This document shows positions 26,402 to 33,765 of a DNA stretch of 64,000 nucleotides, one piece after another (within the stretch, counting starts at the first letter, position 1; every line of letters starts with the position of its first letter). The stretch is taken from NCBI RefSeq assembly GCF_020735385.1, contig NZ_CP085953.1, positions 1,302,001-1,366,000 of the forward strand. Direction: 5' to 3'. A program made the position numbers and the translations under genes. The DNA comes from Granulicatella elegans. GTDB taxonomy: Bacteria > Bacillota > Bacilli > Lactobacillales > Aerococcaceae. The notes beneath the pieces were generated by a model. That model saw only the letters and a program-made list of their open reading frames with translations. It was not told where the DNA came from and did not search any database.

Positions 26402-27370
26402 ATGAATAAAAAAATTATTGGTATTGATTTAGGAGGTACATCTATTAAGTTTGCTATTTTAACACAAAATGGTGAAATTCAAGAAAAATGGTCTATTCCT
26501 ACCAATATTTTAGATGAAGGAAGCCAGATTGTACCAGATATTATTCAATCTATTAAACATAAACTAACGGTATTAGGATTAACAAAGGATGATTTTTTAG
26601 GAATTGGAATGGGTTCTCCTGGTGTAGTAAATCGTCAAGAAGGAACTGTTATTGGTGCGTATAATTTAAACTGGAAAACATTACAACCAATTAAACAACA
26701 AATTGAATCAGAATTAGGCTTATCATTTTATATTGATAATGATGCGAATGTGGCTGCTCTAGGAGAAAAATGGGTTGGCGCAGGAAATAATGAACCAGAT
26801 GTTGTTTTTGTAACACTAGGAACTGGTGTTGGTGGTGGAGTGATTGCCGGTAACCAATTAATCCATGGATTTAGTGGTGCAGGTGGTGAACTTGGTCATA
26901 TTGCTGTTGATTTCGAAGAACCGATTGCTTGTACATGTGGTAAAAAAGGTTGTTTAGAAACAGTAGCTAGTGCAACGGGTGTTGTGAATTTAACACGTCG
27001 TTACGCAGAAAGATATGCTGGAGATTCAGCGTTAAAAGTAAAAATTGATGATGGTCAACAAGTCACTGCTAAAGATGTTTTTGATTTGGCAAAAGAACAG
27101 GATAAATTAGCGTTAATCGTGATTCGTCATTTTTCAGAATATTTAGGAGTAGCATGTTCACATATTGCCAATATTTTAAATCCATCAAGAATTGTGATTG
27201 GTGGTGGCGTGAGTGCTGCTGGAGAATTTTTATTAAAAGCTGTTCGTGAGGAATTTGAAAAAAATGTTTTTCCTCCAATTAAAGATTCAACTGTTTTAGC
27301 ATTGGCTGAATTAGGAAATGATGCTGGTGTTATTGGAGCAGCTTCATTAGTATTAATTGGAAAAGTATAA
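26402..27370 (+). CDS. glcK: Glucokinase (ROK family)
   Basis: 322-residue ROK kinase that phosphorylates cytoplasmic glucose with ATP. The N-terminal phosphate loop is IIGIDLGGTSIKFA. The zinc/ROK signature CTCGKKGCLETVAS follows the sugar-binding segment ELGHIAVD. An in-frame GTG occurs at 26393, inside the AGGTGAG ribosome site; ATG 26402 is the proper start. The rhodanese-like gene follows after 18 bases. Glucose released from maltodextrin or glycogen would enter glycolysis through this enzyme. Confidence 0.95.
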   Translation: MNKKIIGIDLGGTSIKFAILTQNGEIQEKWSIPTNILDEGSQIVPDIIQSIKHKLTVLGLTKDDFLGIGMGSPGVVNRQEGTVIGAYNLNWKTLQPIKQQIESELGLSFYIDNDANVAALGEKWVGAGNNEPDVVFVTLGTGVGGGVIAGNQLIHGFSGAGGELGHIAVDFEEPIACTCGKKGCLETVASATGVVNLTRRYAERYAGDSALKVKIDDGQQVTAKDVFDLAKEQDKLALIVIRHFSEYLGVACSHIANILNPSRIVIGGGVSAAGEFLLKAVREEFEKNVFPPIKDSTVLALAELGNDAGVIGAASLVLIGKV

Positions 27371-27388
27371 TTAGAAAGGTAGTATTGT

Positions 27389-27769
27389 ATGTTATTTTGG
27401 ATTGTATGGAGTATTTTAGCAGTATATGTTGCGTATATTGCAGTATTATTTTGGATGCGTCGTAGTTCAGCAGAAACTTTAGATGCAGCGGAATTTAGTA
27501 AAGATTTACGTCATGGTCAATTGATTGATTTGCGTGAAAAGGATGAGTTTAGAGCGGGACATATTTTAGGAGCTAGAAATATTCCTTATTCTCAATTTAA
27601 GGATCGTATGTTTGAGTTAAGAAAAGATCAACCGATTTATTTATATGAGCAAGGAATGACGATTTCTGGAAGAGCAGCGTATCGTTTAAAACGTAAGGGT
27701 TATTCGAATATTTTCATTTTGAAAAATGGATATGACGCATGGAAAGGGAAGGTCAAAAAAGGGTACTAG
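27389..27769 (+). CDS. Membrane-anchored rhodanese-like protein lacking the catalytic Cys
   Basis: 126 residues. One N-terminal membrane helix (1-23) is followed by a rhodanese fold (about 30-126) with LIDLREKDEFRAGHILGARNIPY. At the active-site loop, where sulfurtransferases have Cys followed by RS, this protein has YEQGMTISGRAA, so it should not carry sulfur. Such inactive rhodanese domains usually bind or regulate. It is the last gene of the unit with glcK. Confidence 0.85.
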   Translation: MLFWIVWSILAVYVAYIAVLFWMRRSSAETLDAAEFSKDLRHGQLIDLREKDEFRAGHILGARNIPYSQFKDRMFELRKDQPIYLYEQGMTISGRAAYRLKRKGYSNIFILKNGYDAWKGKVKKGY

Positions 27770-27784
27770 AGATTAAAATAGATT

Positions 27785-27882
27785 TTATCTTGTGTAGCAA
27801 GGGACGGCAGCAGCTACGCAAAGAGAATCTCATGCCTGAAAATCTGCCTCATGGCAATGCTATAGTGAGAGCCATATTTTTT
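27785..27882 (+). ncRNA. Structured intergenic element A (shared with element B at 58.9 kb)
   Basis: A stem GTAGC (27794-27798) with GCTAC (27813-27817) encloses GGACGG. It is followed by GCAAA and GAATCTCATG (27825-27834). The same order of motifs occurs at 58,913-59,025, where the stem is GAAGT/ACTTC; the arms differ but both pair, which argues for RNA structure. A later ATGGC/GCCAT hairpin (27851-27875) with a T6 run could end a transcript. I do not recognise the family. It could be an sRNA, a cis element or a repeat remnant. Confidence 0.4.
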
Positions 27883-27951
27883 GCGATTTCAAAACGAAAC
27901 TTTTTATTTGACAAAGGGAAAAATTTGCTTTTTGCTGTTAAAAATTTGAAT

Positions 27952-27992
27952 AACTCATCTTTAATGTGATCCAGAGAAGTCAGCAAAGAGTT
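27952..27992 (+). promoter_or_regulatory. PyrR-binding-loop look-alike, site 1
   Basis: TGATCCAGAGAAGTCA (27967-27982) forms a short stem TGAT/GTCA around a CCAGAGAA loop. An outer stem AACTC/GAGTT (27952-27956 with 27988-27992) closes it. It resembles the PyrR anti-antiterminator loop but departs from consensus at two positions. No pyr gene lies downstream. Confidence 0.4.
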
Positions 27993-28095
27993 TATAATTT
28001 TTTTGATGAGCAAATCATTTTCAAACGAAAGGAATTGATGTCGCAAAAAGATTTCGCTAAGCAGTAGTAGTTCGTAACAAAATGTAATAAGCACT

Positions 28096-28132
28096 ATCTT
28101 TTTAAAATAGTCCAGAGAGGCTAACAAGGGAT
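28096..28132 (+). promoter_or_regulatory. PyrR-binding-loop look-alike, site 2 (consensus match)
   Basis: AGTCCAGAGAGGCT (28109-28122) is an exact match to the loop bound by PyrR in pyrimidine operon leaders (ARUCCAGAGAGGYU as I know it). The outer stem ATCTTT (28096-28101) pairs with AAGGGAT (28126-28132). What is missing is a downstream attenuator terminator and a pyrimidine gene: the next gene is on the other strand. It is probably a relic of a lost pyr operon leader, or an orphan site. Confidence 0.55.
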
Positions 28133-28205
28133 TGAATTTAACATTACAAGCTTATTTGAGCATAGATTTTTTGAGTCACCATTCAAATAATAACTTAAAT
28201 TTAAA

Positions 28206-28247
28206 GATAAAAATCATGACCACTCGTCTAACGGGTGGTCATGATTT
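28206..28247 (-). terminator. Terminator of the DUF1827 gene
   Basis: A 17-bp stem (28211-28227 with 28231-28247, 3-base loop) is followed, on the reverse strand only, by TTTTTAT. It ends the reverse-strand gene whose stop is at 28284. Confidence 0.8.
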
Positions 28248-28283
28248 CGTAATGGTAACAGTCAGGTGTTCCTTAAAACATTT

Positions 28284-28589
28284 TTAAGAAAAGTTTATTT
28301 TTGGTTTCTCTACTGGAATACTAATTTCGACAAAATTATCTGCGTAAATAATATCTAAACCTTCGCAAGTTGTATGAAGTAAACGATGGACTACAAATTC
28401 AATTTCATTGTCTTTTACACGGCGTTTGCGGTTGATAATAATGATATCTTTATGAGTAGCAGCATTCTCATAAATAACGGTTGTTTGTCCTAGTGAATAC
28501 ACTTTTACAAAAAATGCATCCGTATTGGCTAATTGTTCTTTAACAAGTTTTAAGTGACTATTGGTAATATCAATTAACTTCATTTTCAT
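28284..28589 (-). CDS. DUF1827 family protein
   Basis: About 101 residues, beginning MKMKLIDITNSHLKLVKEQL. Small cytoplasmic proteins of this type occur in streptococci and enterococci under the name DUF1827; no function is known. The frame is open further upstream, but the ATG at 28589 follows AAAGGGTG. The gene diverges from ptsH, and I recall the same arrangement in enterococci. Family assignment is from memory of the N-terminal segment, so it is moderately sure. Confidence 0.7.
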   Translation of the reverse strand: MKMKLIDITNSHLKLVKEQLANTDAFFVKVYSLGQTTVIYENAATHKDIIIINRKRRVKDNEIEFVVHRLLHTTCEGLDIIYADNFVEISIPVEKPKINFS

Positions 28590-28780
28590 ACACCCTTTAC
28601 TGTAATCTCTTTCTATTATTATACTCTTTTTTTCTGAAAAATTCATTATTAAAATTTAAAAAAATGAAAAAACATAATTTAGAAGACGAAACAGCAAATG
28701 ATGATAAAAATTTATTAAAAAATGTATAGAAATAGTTGTTAAAATTATAAAAACATGGTAACCTAACTAAATGAGAGGAG

Positions 28781-28794
28781 TGTATACGTTTGCT
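28781..28794 (+). promoter_or_regulatory. Candidate cre (CcpA) site upstream of ptsHI
   Basis: TGTATACGTTTGCT matches TGWAANCGNTNNCA at 12 of 14 positions. A possible promoter, TTGTTA (28736) with a TGG-preceded TAACCT (28759), would place the site just after the transcription start. The -10 is poor, so the promoter call is weak. Confidence 0.45.
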
Positions 28795-28856
28795 AGGTAT
28801 ACTAGTGAGAATACAATCCTTAATAAAAAATTTTATTTTCAAAGGAGTTTTTTTTC

Positions 28857-29123
28857 ATGGAAAAGAAAGAATATCACGTAATTGCAGAAACAGGAATTCA
28901 CGCTCGTCCAGCGACATTATTAGTTCAAACAGCTAGCAAATTTTCTTCAGATATTCAATTAGAATACAAAGGTAAATCTGTTAACTTAAAATCAATCATG
29001 GGTGTTATGTCATTAGGTGTTGGTCAAGGTGCTGACGTAGTGATTACAGCTGATGGTGAAGATGCTGCAGAAGCACTTGCTGGAATCGAAGAAACAATGA
29101 AAAAAGAAGGATTAGCTGAGTAA
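28857..29123 (+). CDS. ptsH: Phosphocarrier protein HPr
   Basis: 88-residue PTS phosphocarrier. H15 in [12 protein letters not shown] takes phosphate from enzyme I, and S46 in [12 protein letters not shown] is the HPr-kinase site that makes it a CcpA co-regulator. Start ATG 28857 follows AAAGGAG. It is followed by ptsI after a single base. Length and both phosphorylation sites are standard. Confidence 0.99.
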   Translation: MEKKEYHVIAETGIHARPATLLVQTASKFSSDIQLEYKGKSVNLKSIMGVMSLGVGQGADVVITADGEDAAEALAGIEETMKKEGLAE

Positions 29124-29124
29124 T

Positions 29125-30852
29125 ATGAAACCTACTTTACAAGGTATTGCAGCCAGTGATGGTATTGCAATCGCAAAAGTTTATACATTAATTGAGCCAG
29201 ATTTAAGCTTTACAAAAATTAGTGTAGAAGACACAGATAATGAAATCTCACGTTTAGAAAAAGCTTTAGAAGTTTCTACAAAAGAGATTGAATTAATTAA
29301 AGAAACAGCATTAAAAAATCTTGGAGAAGAAGAAGCTCAAGTATTTGAAGCTCACTTAATGGTATTAAGTGACCCTGAATTAGTAGGTCAAGTAAAAGAT
29401 GCGATTACTTCTCAAAAAGTAAATGCTGAACATGCTTTAAAAGAAGTTTCAGATATGTTTATTAGCATTTTTGCTAGTATGGAAGATAATCCATATATGC
29501 AAGAACGTGCTGCGGATATCCGTGACGTATCAAAACGTATTTTAGCAAATTTATTAGGTGTTAAAATCCCTAGCCCTGCTACAATCAAAGATGAAGTAGT
29601 AGTTGTTGCTGGAGACTTAACTCCAAGTGATACAGCTCAATTAAATCGTCAATATGTTAAGGCGTTCGTAACAGATATCGGTGGACGTACTTCTCACTCA
29701 GCGATTATGGCTCGTTCATTAGAAATTCCTGCTATTGTAGGTACAAAAGAAATTACATCATTGGCTAAAGATGGTGATTTAATTATTATCGATGGTCTTT
29801 CAGGAGAAGTATTCTTAAATCCTTCTGAAGAAGTAGTTGTTGAATACCGTACAAAAGCAGAAGCATTTGCAGCACAACAAGCTGAATGGGAAAAATTAAA
29901 AGATGCTGATACATTTACAAAAGATGGTCATCAAGTTGAATTAGCAGCAAACATTGGAACTCCAAAAGATTTAGAAGGAGTTATTAACAATGGTGCTGAA
30001 GGTGTTGGTTTATACCGTACAGAATTCTTATACATGGATTCTCATGATATGCCAACTGAAGAAGACCAATTTGAAGCTTATAAAGCTGTATTAGAAGGAA
30101 TGAATGGTAAACCAGTGGTTGTTCGTACAATGGACATCGGTGGAGATAAAGAATTGCCATACTTACCTTTACCACACGAAATGAATCCATTCTTAGGATA
30201 CCGTGCGATTCGTATTTCATTAAATGAACCTGAAATGTTCCGTACACAATTACGTGCATTATTACGTGCATCAGTTTATGGAAAATTACGTATCATGTTC
30301 CCAATGATTGCGACATTAAACGATTTCCGTGGAGCAAAAGCATTATTATTAGAAGAAAAAGCTAAATTAGTTGCAGAAGGTGTTGCAGTTAGCGATGACA
30401 TCCAAGTAGGGATTATGATTGAAATTCCTGCCGCAGCAGTATTAGCGCATCAATTTGCTAAAGAAGTTGATTTCTTCAGTATTGGAACAAATGACTTAAT
30501 TCAATATACAATGGCTGCTGACCGTATGAACGAACGCGTTTCATACTTATACCAACCATACAATCCATCAATTTTAACATTAATTAAACATGTGATTGAT
30601 TCAGCACATAAAGAAGGTAAATGGGCTGGAATGTGTGGAGAAATGGCTGGAGATCAAACAGCTGTGCCATTACTTGTTGGTTTAGGCTTAGATGAATTCT
30701 CAATGTCTGCATCTAGCGTATTAAAAACACGTAGCTTAATTTCTAAATTAACGTTAGAAAATATGAAAGAATTAGCAGATAAAGCAATCAATGAATGTGC
30801 AACTGTACAAGAAGTTGAAGCTTTAGTTGAAGAAGCAGTTTCAAAATTATAA
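29125..30852 (+). CDS. ptsI: PTS enzyme I (phosphoenolpyruvate-protein phosphotransferase)
   Basis: 575 residues. It transfers phosphate from PEP to HPr. The active-site histidine is H191 in [13 protein letters not shown]. The HPr-binding helical domain lies within 20-150. The C-terminal PEP-binding barrel has [13 protein letters not shown] and the GTNDLIQY and GMCGEMAGD motifs. It starts one base after the ptsH stop. A strong terminator follows, so ptsHI is the operon. Confidence 0.99.
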   Translation: MKPTLQGIAASDGIAIAKVYTLIEPDLSFTKISVEDTDNEISRLEKALEVSTKEIELIKETALKNLGEEEAQVFEAHLMVLSDPELVGQVKDAITSQKVNAEHALKEVSDMFISIFASMEDNPYMQERAADIRDVSKRILANLLGVKIPSPATIKDEVVVVAGDLTPSDTAQLNRQYVKAFVTDIGGRTSHSAIMARSLEIPAIVGTKEITSLAKDGDLIIIDGLSGEVFLNPSEEVVVEYRTKAEAFAAQQAEWEKLKDADTFTKDGHQVELAANIGTPKDLEGVINNGAEGVGLYRTEFLYMDSHDMPTEEDQFEAYKAVLEGMNGKPVVVRTMDIGGDKELPYLPLPHEMNPFLGYRAIRISLNEPEMFRTQLRALLRASVYGKLRIMFPMIATLNDFRGAKALLLEEKAKLVAEGVAVSDDIQVGIMIEIPAAAVLAHQFAKEVDFFSIGTNDLIQYTMAADRMNERVSYLYQPYNPSILTLIKHVIDSAHKEGKWAGMCGEMAGDQTAVPLLVGLGLDEFSMSASSVLKTRSLISKLTLENMKELADKAINECATVQEVEALVEEAVSKL

Positions 30853-30866
30853 TTTGAAATGATTTG

Positions 30867-30893
30867 GAGTGAGAGAAATCTCACTCTTTTTTG
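30867..30893 (+). terminator. Terminator of ptsHI
   Basis: GAGTGAGA (30867-30874), a GAAA loop and TCTCACTC (30879-30886), followed by a T-run. Confidence 0.92.
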
Positions 30894-30955
30894 TTTGTTT
30901 CTTTGTCAAATAGCATTGTTTGAAAAATAGAAATTGTTTCCATTCTATGAGATTT

Positions 30956-30989
30956 TGTCATTGCATGACAGAATTTCAAAGGGTATAAT
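30956..30989 (+). promoter_or_regulatory. Promoter with palindromic operator for the ECF S component/coaBC operon
   Basis: TTGCAT (30961-30966), 17 bases, TATAAT (30984-30989). The palindrome TGTCATTGCATGACA (30956-30970) covers the -35, an ideal repressor position. The regulator is not identified. Confidence 0.8.
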
Positions 30990-31018
30990 GGGGAAAACGT
31001 GTAAATGGAGGTGTTCAG

Positions 31019-31618
31019 ATGAAGAAAGATAAAATCTTTCAGTTAGTGTTTACAGCAATTTTAATTTCAATTATTATTTTACAAAGTTTTATTCCATTTT
31101 TAGGGAATTTACCTTTGCTAGTTATTGATATTACGATTATTCATATTACAGTCATTATTGGAGCTTGTTTAATGGGGTGGCAAACGGGACTATTATTAGG
31201 GACAGTTTGGGGAGTATGTTCTTTTATTCGCGCATTTACTTCGGGAAGTGCTATTAGTTTATTAGTCTTTACGAATCCATTAATTTCAATTATGCCACGA
31301 GCATTAGTTGGTTTACTTTCTGGCTTACTTTTTGTTGCTTTGCAAAAAGGTATTTCATCTAGCCATTTAAGAATGAGTATTGTTGGGGCTTTTGGTAGCT
31401 TATTAAACACAACTTTAGTATTATCGTTGATTTATTTATTAGTTGGAAATCAATATGCTGAAAAATTACAAACAAGTCTTGGTCAATTACCCGTCTTATT
31501 AATGACTATTGTTGGAACAAATGGAGTACCGGAAGCAATTGCTTCTGCTGTTATTGTACCAGTTGTGGGTGGAGTTCTTTTAAAATTAATGGGAAAACGG
31601 AGAATGAAAAATGCTTAA
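31019..31618 (+). CDS. ECF transporter substrate-specificity component (probably pantothenate)
   Basis: 199 residues with about six membrane segments, the size and pattern of an S component of energy-coupling-factor vitamin transporters. The substrate is inferred from context: it overlaps coaBC by 8 bases, and a pantothenate S component beside coenzyme A genes is seen in Lactobacillales. The energising EcfA/EcfT proteins would be encoded elsewhere. Start ATG 31019 follows TGGAGGTG. Confidence 0.8.
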   Translation: MKKDKIFQLVFTAILISIIILQSFIPFLGNLPLLVIDITIIHITVIIGACLMGWQTGLLLGTVWGVCSFIRAFTSGSAISLLVFTNPLISIMPRALVGLLSGLLFVALQKGISSSHLRMSIVGAFGSLLNTTLVLSLIYLLVGNQYAEKLQTSLGQLPVLLMTIVGTNGVPEAIASAVIVPVVGGVLLKLMGKRRMKNA

Positions 31619-32819
31619 TCAAAAGAAAGTAGCCGTGTATGTTACAGGTGGAATTGCAGCATATAAAGATCTTTTATTTGTAAGATTATTAATAAAAGAA
31701 GGTGCAAAAGTAAAAGTTGCAATGACTCAATCAGCTTGTCAATTTGTTTCACCTTTGACGTTTCAAGTGTTAACGAAAGAAAAAGTAATAGTGGATACAT
31801 TTGATGAAAATGATCCATCAGTTGTTCAACATATTCATTTGGCAGATTGGAGTGAATTAGCGATTGTCATTCCAGCTACAGCTAATACTATTGCTAAGAT
31901 GGCGAATGGAATAGCGGATAATTTTGTAACAAGTGCATTACTTGCTACAACTGCTCCTAAAGTAATCGTTCCCGCTATGAATGAACATATGTGGGAAAAT
32001 CCGGCTACAGTAAGAAATTGTGCTCAATTACAAAAAGATGGAGTGTTTTTCATTGAACCATCTGTTGGTTTCTTAGCTGAAGGTTATTCAGGAAAAGGTC
32101 GATTGCCAGAGCCAGAGGAAGTTCTTCAACAAATTAAAGAATTGAATTTGTTTGAGGAAGAAGAAAAGACTTTATTAGGGAAAAAGGTTTTAATTACAGC
32201 TGGTGGAACAAAAGAAAGAATTGATCCAGTTCGCTATATTTCCAATGATTCTTCTGGGAAAATGGGGTATGCCTTAGCAGAAGATGCTTTAAAAAAAGGG
32301 GCAGAAGTCATTTTAATTTCTGCAACAACGGCATTACCTGTTCCGAATGGAGTGAAAATGGAGTATGTGGAATCTGCTAGAGAAATGCAAGAAAAAGTAT
32401 TAAATCATTTTTCATCTGTAGATATTGCCATTATGGTAGCTGCTGTATCGGATTATCGAGTAAAAGAACCTGCCACTCAAAAAATAAAAAAAACTGATGA
32501 TGAAAATGAAATGACCTTAACTTTGGTAAAAAATCCTGATATTTTAAAACAATTAGGAAATTTGAAAAAAGAAGGACAAACGGTTATTGGATTTGCAGCA
32601 GAAACTCATCAAGTCATTGAGTTTGCTAAACAAAAGCTTGTTAAGAAGAATGCAGACTTTATTATTGCTAATGATGTTTCGGATCAGTCGATTGGATTTG
32701 GGGCTGATATGCATCAAGTAACGATTCTTTCAAAGAATGGGGAAGAAATTTTGTTGCCGAAAGTTTCTAAACATTTATTAGCAAAAGAAATTTGGAAGCA
32801 TTTAGTTCCAAATTTATAA
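31611..32819 (+). CDS. coaBC: Bifunctional phosphopantothenoylcysteine decarboxylase/synthetase
   Basis: 402 residues. The N-terminal CoaC flavoprotein domain (1-180) has the catalytic His in QHIHLADW (about 76) and the PAMNEHMW motif. The C-terminal CoaB domain (about 188-402) starts KKVLITAGGTKERIDPVRYI, then SSGKMG. It makes 4'-phosphopantetheine from phosphopantothenate and cysteine, on the way to CoA. In streptococci the two activities are often separate genes; here they are fused, as in Bacillus and E. coli. Translation is coupled to the transporter gene. Confidence 0.96.
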   Translation: MLNQKKVAVYVTGGIAAYKDLLFVRLLIKEGAKVKVAMTQSACQFVSPLTFQVLTKEKVIVDTFDENDPSVVQHIHLADWSELAIVIPATANTIAKMANGIADNFVTSALLATTAPKVIVPAMNEHMWENPATVRNCAQLQKDGVFFIEPSVGFLAEGYSGKGRLPEPEEVLQQIKELNLFEEEEKTLLGKKVLITAGGTKERIDPVRYISNDSSGKMGYALAEDALKKGAEVILISATTALPVPNGVKMEYVESAREMQEKVLNHFSSVDIAIMVAAVSDYRVKEPATQKIKKTDDENEMTLTLVKNPDILKQLGNLKKEGQTVIGFAAETHQVIEFAKQKLVKKNADFIIANDVSDQSIGFGADMHQVTILSKNGEEILLPKVSKHLLAKEIWKHLVPNL

Positions 32820-32833
32820 ATACGAACTAAATT

Positions 32834-32890
32834 AGACTTTTCAAAAGTAGTAAACGATATTGTTAGAACTACTTTGAAAAGTCTTTTTTT
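32834..32890 (+). terminator. Terminator of the coaBC operon
   Basis: A long imperfect stem: 32834-32851 (AGACTTTTCAAAAGTAGT) with 32868-32884 (ACTACTTTGAAAAGTCT), followed by a T-run. Confidence 0.88.
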
Positions 32891-33003
32891 GTTACCTCAA
32901 TGAAAAAATGAAGGAGGATTATCAAAAATTTTAAGAAAAATTCAGAAAACTTTACTTGATTTATTAAAAAACTATGTGAAAGCTATTCCAGTGGTCGAAT
33001 TTG

Positions 33004-33012
33004 TGCTATAAT
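33004..33012 (+). promoter_or_regulatory. Extended -10 promoter of the glycopolymer cluster
   Basis: TGCTATAAT (33004-33012) is an extended -10 with a perfect hexamer, 34 bases before the first gene. No good -35 is present, as is usual for extended -10 promoters. Confidence 0.65.
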
Positions 33013-33045
33013 GATGAAGGTTTGTTAGGCATGAGAGGAGTAGAT

Positions 33046-33738
33046 ATGAAAACAGAATATCAAATGCCAGAATTTATGAAAAATCATTATACTTTAAAAG
33101 CTATGGAAGTATTACAAAAGAAAAAAACGACGTTGTTTTTCAAACGTCTTTTTGACATCTGTTTGTCACTAATACTTTTAGTAATATTATCACCAATCTT
33201 TTTAGTTTTAAGTATTTGTATTAAGCTAGAAGATGGCGGACCTATCTTTTATCGACAGCAACGAATTACAACATTTGGAAGAGTATTTAGAATTTTTAAA
33301 TTCCGTACAATGGTAATGAATGCTGATAAAATGGGACCATTAGTAACTCAAGATAATGATTCAAGAATTACAAAAATTGGGAAAAAGATTAGAAGTTTCC
33401 GTTTAGATGAAGTACCACAATTGATTAATGTGTTAATTGGAGATATGACATTTGTTGGGACTCGTCCAGAGGTTCAAAAATATGTGGATGCCTATTCTGA
33501 AGAAATGATGGTGACGTTATTGTTACCAGCAGGAATCACTTCAAAATCAAGTATTAAGTTTAGAAATGAAGCAGATAAAATTTCTAAATGGATGGAACAA
33601 GGATTAACAGCAGATGAAGCTTATATCCAAAAGATTCTTCCAGAAAAAATGAAATATAATATTGATTATATTGATGAACTAAGTATTGCTCAAGATATAA
33701 AAGTAATGCTTCAAACTGTATTTATTGTTTTAAGATAG
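33046..33738 (+). CDS. Initiating sugar-1-phosphate transferase (undecaprenyl phosphate acceptor)
   Basis: 230 residues. A single hydrophobic hairpin (about 30-55) is followed by the catalytic domain of the bacterial sugar transferase family (KFRTM, RSFRLDEVPQLINVL, DMTFVGTRPEVQKYV). This is the short PglC-type, without the extra membrane domain of WbaP. It should transfer a sugar phosphate from a UDP-sugar to undecaprenyl phosphate. The aminotransferase and dehydratase that follow suggest the sugar is a UDP-4-amino-4,6-dideoxy-N-acetylhexosamine, as in pneumococcal teichoic acid or Campylobacter glycans. ATG 33046 is chosen over an upstream in-frame codon because of GAGAGGAG. Confidence 0.9.
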   Translation: MKTEYQMPEFMKNHYTLKAMEVLQKKKTTLFFKRLFDICLSLILLVILSPIFLVLSICIKLEDGGPIFYRQQRITTFGRVFRIFKFRTMVMNADKMGPLVTQDNDSRITKIGKKIRSFRLDEVPQLINVLIGDMTFVGTRPEVQKYVDAYSEEMMVTLLLPAGITSKSSIKFRNEADKISKWMEQGLTADEAYIQKILPEKMKYNIDYIDELSIAQDIKVMLQTVFIVLR

Positions 33739-33765
33739 TAAATAAACATTCGGAGGTTAAAAGAC

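Noticed and set aside
27785-27882. Element A as a known riboswitch, T-box, SRP RNA, RNase P RNA or tmRNA
   Set aside because: The diagnostic sequences of these families (for example GGGTGGNACCGCG for T-boxes or the RNase P P4 segments) are not present.
27739-28127. Small open frames on both strands (76 and 92 residues) in the gene-free region
   Set aside because: They overlap the structured element and the PyrR-type loops, have no ribosome site and have odd composition.
28211-28247. Terminator partner for the PyrR-type loops
   Set aside because: The 17-bp stem has its T-run only on the reverse strand, so it belongs to the DUF1827 gene.
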